From assembly GCF_014645535.1 (NCBI RefSeq), contig NZ_BMLX01000001.1, positions 1,295,169 to 1,359,168 on the forward strand: DNA of 64,000 nt. Direction: 5' to 3'. The DNA is from Silvimonas iriomotensis (GTDB lineage: Bacteria > Pseudomonadota > Gammaproteobacteria > Burkholderiales > Chitinibacteraceae). A program made the position numbers and the translations under genes. Shown here one piece after another: positions 26,887 to 34,442 of this stretch (positions are counted from its first letter, which is position 1; every line of letters starts with the position of its first letter). The notes under the pieces are model-generated. The model searched no databases and was not told the origin of the DNA. It was given only the letters and a program-made list of their open reading frames with translations.

Positions 26887-27672
26887 ATGTCTATCCGCCG
26901 CAAGGAACTGGGCGAGTTTCTCTCCGCGCTGCGCCAGAAATGCGAACCCGCCGCATTCGGTTTTCCGGTTGGACAACGCCGCCGCACGCAAGGCCTGCGC
27001 CGCGAAGAAGTCGCCCAGCTGGCCGACATCAGCCCCACCTGGTACACCTGGATTGAACAAGGCCGCGAAATCAGCGTGTCTGGCAAGGCGCTGCACCGCC
27101 TGGCCGTGGCGCTGCGGCTGGACAAAACCCAGCGCGCCTATCTGTTTGAACTGGCAGGCCAGCGGGACCTGCAACCCGTCGCGCCAGAGCAGGAAATCGC
27201 CCCGCCCTTTTTACAGCAGATTGTCGATGATTTCGCCATGCCCGCCTATGTCATGGGCCGTTACTGGGACGTGCTGGCCTGGAATACCGCTGCGGCAGAC
27301 CTGTTTGGCGACTGGTTAGCCACGGACACAACGCCCAACATGCTGCGTTTTGTGTTTGCTGATCCGTATGCGCGCACCCTGGTAGAAGACTGGGAAACCC
27401 GGGCCCAGCGCATTGTGGCCGAGTTCCGCGCCGATAGCCGGGACCAGGTGGATGACCCGGCGCTGATACAACTGGTGGACAGCCTGCATCAATCCAGCCC
27501 GGAATTTGCTGCGTTCTGGAAACGCTATGACGTGCTGGAACGACACGGTGGCTTGCGCGGCTTTAACCACCCCAGACACGGACATATGAATCTGAGTCAG
27601 GTGACTTTCCAGCTGGTCGACCAGGCCGATCTCAAACTGGTGCTGCTTACCCGCACCACCGCCTCCGCTTGA
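26887..27672 (+). CDS. Helix-turn-helix regulator with MmyB-like ligand-binding domain
   Basis: A 261-residue regulator. An N-terminal XRE-type helix-turn-helix (RREEVAQLADISPTWYTWIEQG, residues about 39-60) is followed by a PAS-like MmyB domain (about 105-255) ending LSQVTFQLVDQADLKLVLLTR. Members of this family often control a neighbouring oxidoreductase gene and bind fatty-acid-like ligands. Here the divergent neighbour is leuC and no obvious target sits beside it. A perfect palindrome upstream may be its own operator. Confidence 0.87.
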   Translation: MSIRRKELGEFLSALRQKCEPAAFGFPVGQRRRTQGLRREEVAQLADISPTWYTWIEQGREISVSGKALHRLAVALRLDKTQRAYLFELAGQRDLQPVAPEQEIAPPFLQQIVDDFAMPAYVMGRYWDVLAWNTAAADLFGDWLATDTTPNMLRFVFADPYARTLVEDWETRAQRIVAEFRADSRDQVDDPALIQLVDSLHQSSPEFAAFWKRYDVLERHGGLRGFNHPRHGHMNLSQVTFQLVDQADLKLVLLTRTTASA

Positions 27673-27724
27673 TTTTGACCGGCGCGCGTTGCATGCACAT
27701 AATCAGCACGTCTCCCCTGTGGAT

Positions 27725-28165
27725 ATGCCCATGCGCTGCCTTGTCATGCTTTGTCTTGGTATTGTCGCCCTGCCCGCACTGGCCGCCCCGGCCTGCAAGC
27801 AAGTCGCGCAGGAACTGAACCAGCGCATCAAACCCCAGGTCGATGCCACCCAACTGGCGCAGACCTTGACCAGCCTTAACCAGACCGGGCGGCTACCGGA
27901 TAGTTACCTGACCAAGCGCAGCGCCCAGAACGCAGGCTGGGAGCCCGGCCAGGATCTTTGGCGCACGCTCCCGGGTAAATCCATTGGCGGCGATCGTTTT
28001 GGCAATTATGAGAATCGTTTGCCCAAAGGCCAGTACAAGGAAGCCGATCTGGATTACCGTGGCGGCAAGCGCGGTGCCAAGCGGCTGATTTTTGGCACGG
28101 ATGGCCACCGCTATGTCACCGTCGATCACTATCAAACCTTTACCGAGGTGCCGCCATGCCAGTGA
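27725..28165 (+). CDS. Barnase-type secreted guanyl-specific ribonuclease
   Basis: A 146-residue preprotein with a signal peptide (MRCLVMLCLGIVALPALA), probably processed near AA-PAC. The mature part matches barnase: LPDSYLTKRSAQNAGWEPG, PGKSIGGDRFGNYENRLP and the catalytic set, Glu in YKEADLDY, Arg in AKRLIF and His in TVDHYQTF. It should cleave RNA after guanosine. A second ATG at 27731 has a better spaced GGA and may be the real start. The barstar gene overlaps its end, forming an RNase-inhibitor pair. Confidence 0.92.
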   Translation: MPMRCLVMLCLGIVALPALAAPACKQVAQELNQRIKPQVDATQLAQTLTSLNQTGRLPDSYLTKRSAQNAGWEPGQDLWRTLPGKSIGGDRFGNYENRLPKGQYKEADLDYRGGKRGAKRLIFGTDGHRYVTVDHYQTFTEVPPCQ

Positions 28166-28440
28166 AAAAAGCCCGGCAAGTCACGCTGAGCCACGTCCAG
28201 AGCCTGGATGACGTGTACGACCAGTTTGCCGCCCAGCTCGCCCTGCCTGATTACTTTGGCCGCAATCTGGATGCACTGTATGACGTACTGAGCGCAGAGG
28301 TTCAGGGCCCCTTGAAGATAGTCTGGCAAGACGCCGGCGCCGCCGCCAGCGCCATGGGTAAAAAGCACTACGCCGCGGTGCTTGAGGTATTCAATGATGT
28401 CGGCGAGGAACGCGACGATCTGGAAGTCGTGATTGCCTGA
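28156..28440 (+). CDS. Barstar family ribonuclease inhibitor
   Basis: A 94-residue acidic protein of the barstar family, the intracellular inhibitor of barnase-type RNases. It has the SLDDVYDQFAAQLALPDYFGRNLDALYDVL segment that supplies the inhibitory helix and the conserved YFGRNLDAL motif. It overlaps the end of the RNase gene by 10 nt, so both are translated from one message and the producing cell is protected. Confidence 0.92.
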   Translation: MPVKKARQVTLSHVQSLDDVYDQFAAQLALPDYFGRNLDALYDVLSAEVQGPLKIVWQDAGAAASAMGKKHYAAVLEVFNDVGEERDDLEVVIA

Positions 28441-28449
28441 GCCCGCCGC

Positions 28450-29232
28450 TCAGGTGTTCAGCGTCGCCAGCAAGTCCAGTTCTTCCTGCGTGAACCCGGC
28501 GGCCAGGCGTGCGTCGTGGTTCATCGGGCCACCAAACGGCGTCACGTACTCGCGGTACAGGGTAATGAAATGGGGCACGGGGTCGATCCCGCGTTGCTCA
28601 CAGCACCAGCGATACCAGCGATTGCCGATCTGCACATGACCGATTTCATCGCGCAGGATAATGGCGAGGATCTCCATGGCGCGCGTATCGCCCACCTCTT
28701 TCAGGCGTGCCTGAATCCCCGGCGTGACATCCAGCCCGCGCGCTTCCAGTACGCGCGGCACCAGCGCCATGCGGATCAGCACATCATGATCGGTCCGCAA
28801 GGCCATTTCCCATAAGCCGTTGTGGGCCGGGAAATCACCGTACTCAAAGCCCAGTTGCTGCAGGTATTCACGCAACAGCGTGAAGTGATACGCCTCCTCC
28901 TGCGCCACCTTCAACCAGTCTGCGTAATACGCCTGCGGCATGCCGCGGAAACGGTAGATCGCGTCCAGCGCCAGATTCACGGCGTTGAACTCGATATGCG
29001 CCAGCGCATGCAATAACGCGGCCCGGCCTTCCAGCGTTCCCAACCCGCGTCGGGGCACGTCACGCGGCATGACAAGCTGCGGCTTTTGCGGGCGGCCAGG
29101 CGCGGGCAAGCGCTCAGGCGGCGGCACTGACGGCGGCACTTCAGCCTGCGTCAGAAATCGCGTGAGCGAGACCTTTTCTGCGGGATCACAGCTCTTGAGG
29201 GCGCATTCAACGGCAAAAAGAAAATCAGACAT
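28450..29232 (-). CDS. DUF455 family ferritin-like protein
   Basis: A 260-residue protein of the DUF455 family. The helical core has candidate di-metal ligands in HALAHIEFNAVNLALDA, AQEEAYHFTLLREYL and RDEIGHVQIGNRWYRW, an arrangement like ferritin-like di-iron proteins. An N-terminal basic and proline-rich segment (about residues 25-60) precedes it. Function is not established; an oxygenase or hydroxylase-like activity on RNA or metabolites has been suggested for relatives, but I cannot support one here. It is convergent with barstar, 9 nt away. Confidence 0.85.
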   Translation of the reverse strand: MSDFLFAVECALKSCDPAEKVSLTRFLTQAEVPPSVPPPERLPAPGRPQKPQLVMPRDVPRRGLGTLEGRAALLHALAHIEFNAVNLALDAIYRFRGMPQAYYADWLKVAQEEAYHFTLLREYLQQLGFEYGDFPAHNGLWEMALRTDHDVLIRMALVPRVLEARGLDVTPGIQARLKEVGDTRAMEILAIILRDEIGHVQIGNRWYRWCCEQRGIDPVPHFITLYREYVTPFGGPMNHDARLAAGFTQEELDLLATLNT

Positions 29233-29268
29233 TTCTCATTATTTTCAACAAGTTCCAATCGCCCTACC

Positions 29269-29340
29269 GTGATTAATCACAAAGTAAAATCAGGAATAGT
29301 CACGTATTCCTCTTGGCATATGGCGATAAGATGACGTCAT
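29269..29340. promoter_or_regulatory. Cluster of three palindromes upstream of a small HTH regulator
   Basis: GTGATTAATCAC (29269-29280) and ATGACGTCAT (29331-29340) are perfect palindromes, and AGGAATA-N6-TATTCCT (29292-29311) is a perfect inverted repeat. All lie in the 150-bp gap between the divergent DUF455 gene and the HTH gene, so at least one is probably an operator. Confidence 0.5.
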
Positions 29341-29383
29341 AGTTTTTTAGCCATCCAGCATGGCATGACAAAGGAGGCCTACC

Positions 29384-29707
29384 ATGGCGAATAATGCAGT
29401 CAATCCACGGGAAGTCCGCCGCCAGCTCGGAATGAACCAGCAAGAATTCTGGAGCAAGATCGGCGTAACCCAAAGTGGCGGTTCCCGCTACGAAAGCGGC
29501 CGCAACATGCCGCGCCCGGTTCGCGAGCTTTTGCGCGTCGTCCACATTGAACAGATCAACCTGGAAGAACTGACCCGGGAAGACTTTCAAGTGATGCGCT
29601 ATCTGCGCGAACACAAGCCTGAGCTGCTGGATACCCTGCGCTCTGCTGCGCGCGAACGCGAAAAGCATCAAAGCCGTTTTACCATGGCCGGCGCACTGGC
29701 CCGCTAA
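29384..29707 (+). CDS. Small helix-turn-helix (XRE-like) DNA-binding protein
   Basis: A 107-residue protein whose N-terminal half is an HTH: VNPREVRRQLGMNQQEFWSKIGVTQSGGSRYESG at residues 6-39 is an XRE-type scaffold. The C-terminal half is helical and charged. The start has a near-perfect AAAGGAGG. The target is unknown; the palindromes just upstream fit autoregulation. The gene ends 23 nt before a 66-bp inverted-repeat structure. Confidence 0.82.
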   Translation: MANNAVNPREVRRQLGMNQQEFWSKIGVTQSGGSRYESGRNMPRPVRELLRVVHIEQINLEELTREDFQVMRYLREHKPELLDTLRSAAREREKHQSRFTMAGALAR

Positions 29708-29730
29708 ACGGTGCGGGCCATTCCGGCCCT

Positions 29731-29796
29731 TGAGCGGTTAACAAAATCCCGCATGGCGGTGCCAATGGCAACTGGCAGGATTTTGTTAACCGCTCA
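29731..29796. repeat. Perfect 19-bp inverted repeat with 28-bp centre
   Basis: TGAGCGGTTAACAAAATCC at 29731-29749 and its exact complement at 29778-29796 enclose a 28-bp centre with a small inner dyad (TGCC-AAT-GGCA). It abuts the stop codon of the radical SAM gene and lies between convergent genes. There is no T-run, so it may be a rho-independent-like barrier for both genes, a MITE-like remnant or a protein site. Confidence 0.7.
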
Positions 29797-30663
29797 TTAG
29801 ATGCTTAGTTTTACCTCAAGGCCCTGTGCTGAAATCCGTTCAGCCAGGGCCTTCATCCATTCTACCGGCGCAGCATGCAAGCGCGGTGCTTCGGGTTGCA
29901 TGGACGGCCGGGCCAGCCCGTACAGCAAGACCCCTTTCAGACCGGGCGCCTGCGCCTTCAGTTCTGCCACAAATGTCACATAGGCCGCGATATCTGCATC
30001 TGACGGCAAAGCACCATCCAGCCCGAACATACAGGTTTGCAGCCAGGTTGCGCAGCGCTCGCTGGCCGCAATCAGGTGGCGGATTACCGCCGCGCGATTC
30101 AGCTGCACCTGGTTGACCACCGCAAAGCCGTCCTGCGGGGCGCGATCCACCTTGAACCACAACTCGCCATTGATCTGGCCCATGCGCCCGACCACGTCCT
30201 GCACTTCGGGCTTGTACAGCTGACTGCCATTGGTAATCAGCACGATCTTGATCTGGCCCAGCAAGCCAAACGCTTGCAACTGGCGCTCGACAATCTCCAG
30301 CGCGTGGCCAAACTCGGGGCTCATGGTGGGTTCGCCGTTGCCGGAAAACGCCACATCATTAAGGCGCCGCAGTTCTTCCGGGACGCGCTCTTGCATGAAA
30401 TCGCCATCGACGATCTGATGCAGCATGGTGGCGAGTTCGTCTTCCAGTTGCGCCAGATCAACCGGCGGCGGACCGCCGCGCTTCAGATCCGGTACCTGGC
30501 AGTAAAGGCAACGCCAGTTACAGGCGTTGTTCGGGTTCAGATTGATCCCGATCGACACCCCGCCGGCGCGACGGGAAACAACGGGGTAAACGTAGGTAAA
30601 GCCTGCGCTGTCGCGGGAGTGGTCAGACACCCGCAACACGCGCACCGGAAAACCATCAGCCAT
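29797..30663 (-). CDS. Radical SAM protein
   Basis: A 288-residue enzyme with the radical SAM cluster motif C48-x3-C52-x2-C55 (NACNWRCLYCQ). The SAM-binding GNGEPTMSPEF segment is around residues 110-120, and a TIM-barrel core follows. The target is not evident; the layout resembles small stand-alone radical SAM proteins of the organic-radical activating or modifying class. Its start overlaps the 3' end of the Usp gene by 8 nt, suggesting a two-gene leftward unit. Confidence 0.85.
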   Translation of the reverse strand: MADGFPVRVLRVSDHSRDSAGFTYVYPVVSRRAGGVSIGINLNPNNACNWRCLYCQVPDLKRGGPPPVDLAQLEDELATMLHQIVDGDFMQERVPEELRRLNDVAFSGNGEPTMSPEFGHALEIVERQLQAFGLLGQIKIVLITNGSQLYKPEVQDVVGRMGQINGELWFKVDRAPQDGFAVVNQVQLNRAAVIRHLIAASERCATWLQTCMFGLDGALPSDADIAAYVTFVAELKAQAPGLKGVLLYGLARPSMQPEAPRLHAAPVEWMKALAERISAQGLEVKLSI

Positions 30664-31108
30664 GTGCCTGGGCTCTCACCAGCAAGGTAGGAATACGGGT
30701 ATGCCGCATGACGCCTTCGGCCACGCTGCCCAGCAACAAATGCGTGAGCCCGCTATAGCCATGGGTGCCCATTACGATTACATCGGCATTCCACTCAGTG
30801 GCATCGTCCACAATGGCGCGGGCCAGATTGCCGCCCCATGCTTCCAGCAAGCCTGACTCGCAATTGACGCTCTGTTGTTTCAGGGCATCTACATATTTGA
30901 CGAGAAGCTGTTCGCCACTCTTGCGCAAGGAATCTTGAAGTTGAGGCACATCAAGAAACTCATTCGCACTCCACGCAAACTGCGCCAGATCAATAACATG
31001 CACGAGGCGAACAACGGCCTTCTGATCTATCGCAAGACGAATGGACTCACGCAGTGCTGCGGCGCTGGTATCACTGTCATCAACCGGAACAAGAATGCGC
31101 TGATACAT
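30656..31108 (-). CDS. Universal stress protein, UspA family
   Basis: A 150-residue single-domain Usp protein. It has the N-terminal ILVPVDDSDTSAAAL strand and loop, and the C-terminal ATP-binding motif GTHGYSGLTHLLLGSVAE (G-x2-G-x9-G-S type), so it is probably of the ATP-binding subclass. It is cytoplasmic and linked to stress survival in other bacteria. It precedes the radical SAM gene with an 8-nt overlap. Confidence 0.93.
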   Translation of the reverse strand: MYQRILVPVDDSDTSAAALRESIRLAIDQKAVVRLVHVIDLAQFAWSANEFLDVPQLQDSLRKSGEQLLVKYVDALKQQSVNCESGLLEAWGGNLARAIVDDATEWNADVIVMGTHGYSGLTHLLLGSVAEGVMRHTRIPTLLVRAQAHG

Positions 31109-31238
31109 ACAACCTCCCCTTGCTGAAAATACCGCTCTATATGGAAGTCTAGCAGATCACGACTAGCCGGTTGCGGGGGGCGAGCCATCCGAATACACTC
31201 GATTGGGACGTAAATTTTGCAGCTTTCGGCTTTAACCA

Positions 31239-31694
31239 ATGACCAGAATCAAACTTGACCCGCCCGAACATATTGATCTGACAGTGGAACTGGACATTCG
31301 TGTCACTGATCTGAACTACGGTGCCCATCTGGGCAATATGGAATTACTGGGCATGTTGCATGAAGCGCGGGTGAAATATCTGGCGCATTACGGAAATACC
31401 GAATTGGGGGATGCGCAGACCCCCGGCATCATCCTTAATGACGTTGCCATAACGTTTCATAGTGAAGGCTTTCTGGGCGAGCGGCTTTCTATCGCCATGA
31501 CCGCCGCCGAACCCTGGCGCGCGGGATATGTTCTTTATTACGTGGTGCGTGCCGTCAAGGATGGCGCGGCGCCACGGCTGGTTGCAACAGCACGAACCGG
31601 CATTGCGTTCTTTGATTATGCATCACGCAAACTACAGAACATGCCCAAGGCATGGTCAGACCGGCTCAATATCGACAGGACTGAAACAACATGA
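31239..31694 (+). CDS. Hotdog-fold acyl-CoA thioesterase family protein
   Basis: A 151-residue protein of the 4-hydroxybenzoyl-CoA thioesterase-like hotdog class. The first strand and helix are VELDIRVTDLNYGAHLGNMELLGMLHEAR, with the acidic residue and the conserved LGN, and a later ATARTGIAFFDYASRK strand ends the fold. It probably hydrolyses a short or branched acyl-CoA. The stop overlaps the start of the TerB-like gene by 4 nt (ATGA), suggesting coupled expression. Confidence 0.83.
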   Translation: MTRIKLDPPEHIDLTVELDIRVTDLNYGAHLGNMELLGMLHEARVKYLAHYGNTELGDAQTPGIILNDVAITFHSEGFLGERLSIAMTAAEPWRAGYVLYYVVRAVKDGAAPRLVATARTGIAFFDYASRKLQNMPKAWSDRLNIDRTETT

Positions 31695-32104
31695 AAAAGT
31701 ACCCCAACAACAGCGCGGAGGCGATGGCACGCATTCTGGTCATGCAGATGATGTGCGATGGCAATTTTGACCCCGCCGAAATCGACGAGCTGGAGCACAA
31801 GCGCGTTTACGAAGCCCTGGGCATCAGCCGCAAGGCCTTCATCCAGGTGTTTCAGGACTACTGCAATGACGTGTCCGACGACGCCTCTGAAGACGGCAAC
31901 ATCCGTCTGGTGGACCGTGAGCGAATTGACCAGATGCTTGATGCCGTCGACGAACCGCGCAAGCGTTTGATGCTGGCGGCCATTGCGCTGGGCATTGCCA
32001 AGGCCGACAACGATTTCTCTAACGTGGAACTGGCCGTTTTCCGCCACATGCTCAAGCGCTGGCACCTGAATCTGGAAGACCTGCAAACCGCATTTGCTGT
32101 TTGA
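31691..32104 (+). CDS. TerB-like helical protein
   Basis: A 137-residue acidic, all-helical protein. MARILVMQMMCDGNFDPAEIDELEH and ALGIAKADNDFSNVELAVFRHMLKRW are two related acidic loop-helix units, as in TerB/tellurite-resistance-like domains that bind metal. No signal or membrane segment is seen. It is translationally coupled to the thioesterase gene. A specific function cannot be given. Confidence 0.6.
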   Translation: MKKYPNNSAEAMARILVMQMMCDGNFDPAEIDELEHKRVYEALGISRKAFIQVFQDYCNDVSDDASEDGNIRLVDRERIDQMLDAVDEPRKRLMLAAIALGIAKADNDFSNVELAVFRHMLKRWHLNLEDLQTAFAV

Positions 32105-32110
32105 TGGACC

Positions 32111-32131
32111 GCCCCGGCCACCGGCCGGGGC
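32111..32131. terminator. GC-rich hairpin after the TerB-like gene
   Basis: GCCCCGGCC-ACC-GGCCGGGGC is a perfect 9-bp stem starting 7 nt after the stop codon. No T-run follows, so it may be a weak or rho-assisted terminator. Confidence 0.55.
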
Positions 32132-32162
32132 AAGCTGCACACGACCTGCATCCGGCACCAGA

Positions 32163-32189
32163 TCAAGTTTCTGTCAGCCCAGCCGATAG
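32163..32189 (+). promoter_or_regulatory. Sigma-28 (FliA) promoter of the MCP gene
   Basis: TCAAGTTT-N11-GCCGATAG differs from the consensus TAAAGTTT-N11-GCCGATAA at two positions and has the exact spacing. It lies 81 bp before the chemoreceptor start codon and fits flagellar-class expression. Confidence 0.85.
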
Positions 32190-32270
32190 ATTCAACAGTC
32201 AAGCCGGATTGAAACATCCAATAAAATAAAGAATCTGCACAAAAGCAGATTTGTCACCGGGGAGTCCGCT

Positions 32271-34073
32271 ATGCAGTGGTGGAGCCATTTTCACGCCGCG
32301 CTTGAGCGATCTTTGCTCCAGACGCTTACCCGCAAGTTCGCTTTTCTGTATCTCCTGCTGGCCGCACCGGTCATCCTTCTGATTGTCACCAGCCTTGCCA
32401 GTAGCGAGCTTGCCCAGACCGCGCACAGCCTTGGTCTGGCAGAACCTGCCATTACCCGCCTGACCGCCAGTTTTGACAGCCTGTATGTCTGGGCCTGGGC
32501 GCTGACCATCCTGTCGGCCCTGTTTATTACCGTGCAGGTGGTGTATTTCCGTTTCTGGATCGCCCGGCCGGTGCTGGCCATTACCAAAGTGCTCAACGAT
32601 GTGGCCGGTGGCGAGGGCGATTTGTCGCGCGATGTTCCGGTGATTACCAGCGATGAAATTGCCGCCCTGGCCGGCGCCTGTAACCGCTTTCTGGCCAAGC
32701 AGCGCGAGATCATCGCCAGCGTGCAGACCATGACGGTGGGCATTGCGCTGGAAGCGGCACGCTCCATGAAGAGCATCAGTGACTCGGCCCAGTCTGCGCA
32801 TCAGCAAGACGCGCTAGCCCAGAAAGTGGTGGCTGCCAGCGACAGCACCACTGTCGGCATCAACGATGTCTCGCACCGCACGCAAGAGATCTCTGGCTCT
32901 ACCACGCACAACCTGGAAATGGCGCGCGCTTCTTATGCCGAGCTACAGGATGTGACGGACCGCATTCACGCCATCAGCCTCAGAATGTCCAGCTTCAATG
33001 AAACTGTGGATGGGCTGAACCAGCGCTCGGCCAGCATCAAATCCATTGTGGATCTGATCAAGGAAATCTCTGGCCAGACCAATCTGCTGGCCCTGAACGC
33101 CGCCATTGAAGCGGCCCGCGCTGGTGAAACCGGCCGTGGTTTTGCCGTGGTGGCCGATGAAGTGCGCAAACTGGCAGAGAAAGTCGGAGAAGCGACCGAT
33201 GATATCTCGCGCGATATCGACAACATGCTGAACGAAGTGGCGCACACCCGCGAAGAAACGCATGTGATCACGCACGACGCGCAGCTGACGCGTTCGGTCG
33301 TGGAAAAAGCCTCGGGTCAGTTCCAGCGCATGATGGCGGATTTTGAATCCACCTCTTCTGCCCTTGTCGGCATTGCCTCAACGCTGGAAGAGTTCACCGA
33401 AGCCAATAATGTCGTGAACGCCAATGTGTCTGAAATCCACCAGCTCTCGCTCAAGGTGAATGAGCGCATGGCCGGTTCGGCCGAATCCTCGCAAGGGCTG
33501 GCCCGCGCGGCAGAACAGGTCCAGGCGCTGATCGGCCGCTTTACCGTGGGCCAGGGCAATCTGGATGCCAATATCCAGAAGGCCAGCAAGGCGCGTGATG
33601 AAGTGCAATCACGGATTGAAGCCATGAGCCGTCAGGGCGTCAATGTGTTTGACCAGCAATACCAGGCCATCACCGGCACATCGCCCGCCAAGTACAAGAC
33701 GTCTTACGACCACCGTTTTGAAAGCGAAATCCAGCCGATTTACGATCAACTGGCCAAAAGCGCCATTGGTGGCAAGTTTGTGCTGGCCGTCGATACCAAT
33801 GGCTACGGCCCGACGCATAATAGCTGGTATTCCAAAGCGCCTACGGGCGACAAGGCCACAGACCTCGTTAGCAGTCGCGACAAGCGCATTTTCAACGATC
33901 CGGCCGGCCTGCGTGCGGCGCGTAATACGCAGCGTTTCCTGCTGCAAACCTATGTGCGCGATACCGGCGAAATCATGACCGAGCTGGATGTGCCGATTTA
34001 CGTGAATGGTCGCCACTGGGGTGGTTTGCGGCTGGGCTTTGACGCCAGCCAGATGCTGGACCAGAAAACCTGA
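32271..34073 (+). CDS. Methyl-accepting chemotaxis protein with C-terminal sensor-like domain
   Basis: A 600-residue chemoreceptor. Two membrane helices (about 22-42 and 75-98) enclose only some 30 periplasmic residues, so there is no ordinary periplasmic ligand domain. A HAMP-like segment follows ([20 protein letters not shown]). The signalling hairpin tip [21 protein letters not shown] is around residues 265-285. After the kinase-control helices, a separate domain (about 455-600, with [17 protein letters not shown] and [17 protein letters not shown]) looks like a cytoplasmic Cache/PAS-like sensor. No CheR-docking pentapeptide ends the protein. It is monocistronic. Confidence 0.92.
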   Translation: MQWWSHFHAALERSLLQTLTRKFAFLYLLLAAPVILLIVTSLASSELAQTAHSLGLAEPAITRLTASFDSLYVWAWALTILSALFITVQVVYFRFWIARPVLAITKVLNDVAGGEGDLSRDVPVITSDEIAALAGACNRFLAKQREIIASVQTMTVGIALEAARSMKSISDSAQSAHQQDALAQKVVAASDSTTVGINDVSHRTQEISGSTTHNLEMARASYAELQDVTDRIHAISLRMSSFNETVDGLNQRSASIKSIVDLIKEISGQTNLLALNAAIEAARAGETGRGFAVVADEVRKLAEKVGEATDDISRDIDNMLNEVAHTREETHVITHDAQLTRSVVEKASGQFQRMMADFESTSSALVGIASTLEEFTEANNVVNANVSEIHQLSLKVNERMAGSAESSQGLARAAEQVQALIGRFTVGQGNLDANIQKASKARDEVQSRIEAMSRQGVNVFDQQYQAITGTSPAKYKTSYDHRFESEIQPIYDQLAKSAIGGKFVLAVDTNGYGPTHNSWYSKAPTGDKATDLVSSRDKRIFNDPAGLRAARNTQRFLLQTYVRDTGEIMTELDVPIYVNGRHWGGLRLGFDASQMLDQKT

Positions 34074-34101
34074 TCGCCAGATCAGCAAGCCGGAAAACAC
34101 A

Positions 34102-34132
34102 AACGCCACCATGAATCACTCATGGTGGCGTT
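34102..34132 (+). terminator. Terminator downstream of the MCP gene
   Basis: AACGCCACCATGA pairs perfectly with TCATGGTGGCGTT around a five-base loop, 28 nt after the MCP stop. The T-run is short, but the 13-bp stem is strong. Confidence 0.8.
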
Positions 34133-34172
34133 CTGCATTTGGCGGCCGTCGCCGCCACCCCCTGTTACCTGC

Positions 34173-34262
34173 TTAACGGCTGACTTTGCGAACCACATAT
34201 TGATAACGATGTTGCAGCATCAGTTCGCCAGTTTGTTGCAGCCATTGAATAAGTGTACGCAT
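34173..34262 (-). CDS. Small ORF, 29 residues, unknown function
   Basis: On the reverse strand ATG 34262 opens 29 codons ending in TAA. GGAG stands about nine bases before the start, a proper ribosome-binding site. The product is basic (pI clearly high by composition), starts MRTLIQWLQQTGELML and ends in YQYVVRKVSR, so it could form one amphipathic helix with a cationic tail. It is preceded by a promoter region with three TACGTA sites. I do not recognise a family. Confidence 0.5.
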   Translation of the reverse strand: MRTLIQWLQQTGELMLQHRYQYVVRKVSR

Positions 34263-34278
34263 GATGAGTTCTCCGTGG

Positions 34279-34333
34279 TTACGTAGTTTTGCTACGTACA
34301 TAATGCGCCATAGGCGTCCACAAAACTACGTAA
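34279..34333. promoter_or_regulatory. Operator-like inverted repeat with three TACGTA sites
   Basis: TTACGTAGTTTTG (34279-34291) and its exact complement (34321-34333) are 29 bp apart, and a third TACGTA lies at 34293-34298. The region is A/T-rich compared with its surroundings and lies just upstream of the 29-codon ORF, so it looks like a regulated promoter with several binding sites for one protein. Confidence 0.55.
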
Positions 34334-34442
34334 AACTCACATCTTGCTGCGGCAATTATTCACATGGCATTTGCGTTCTTCATGCCAGACCGGCCTCTTT
34401 AACCAGGTTACGGGGTATGGTGATACCCAGGGCGGCGCGGCA

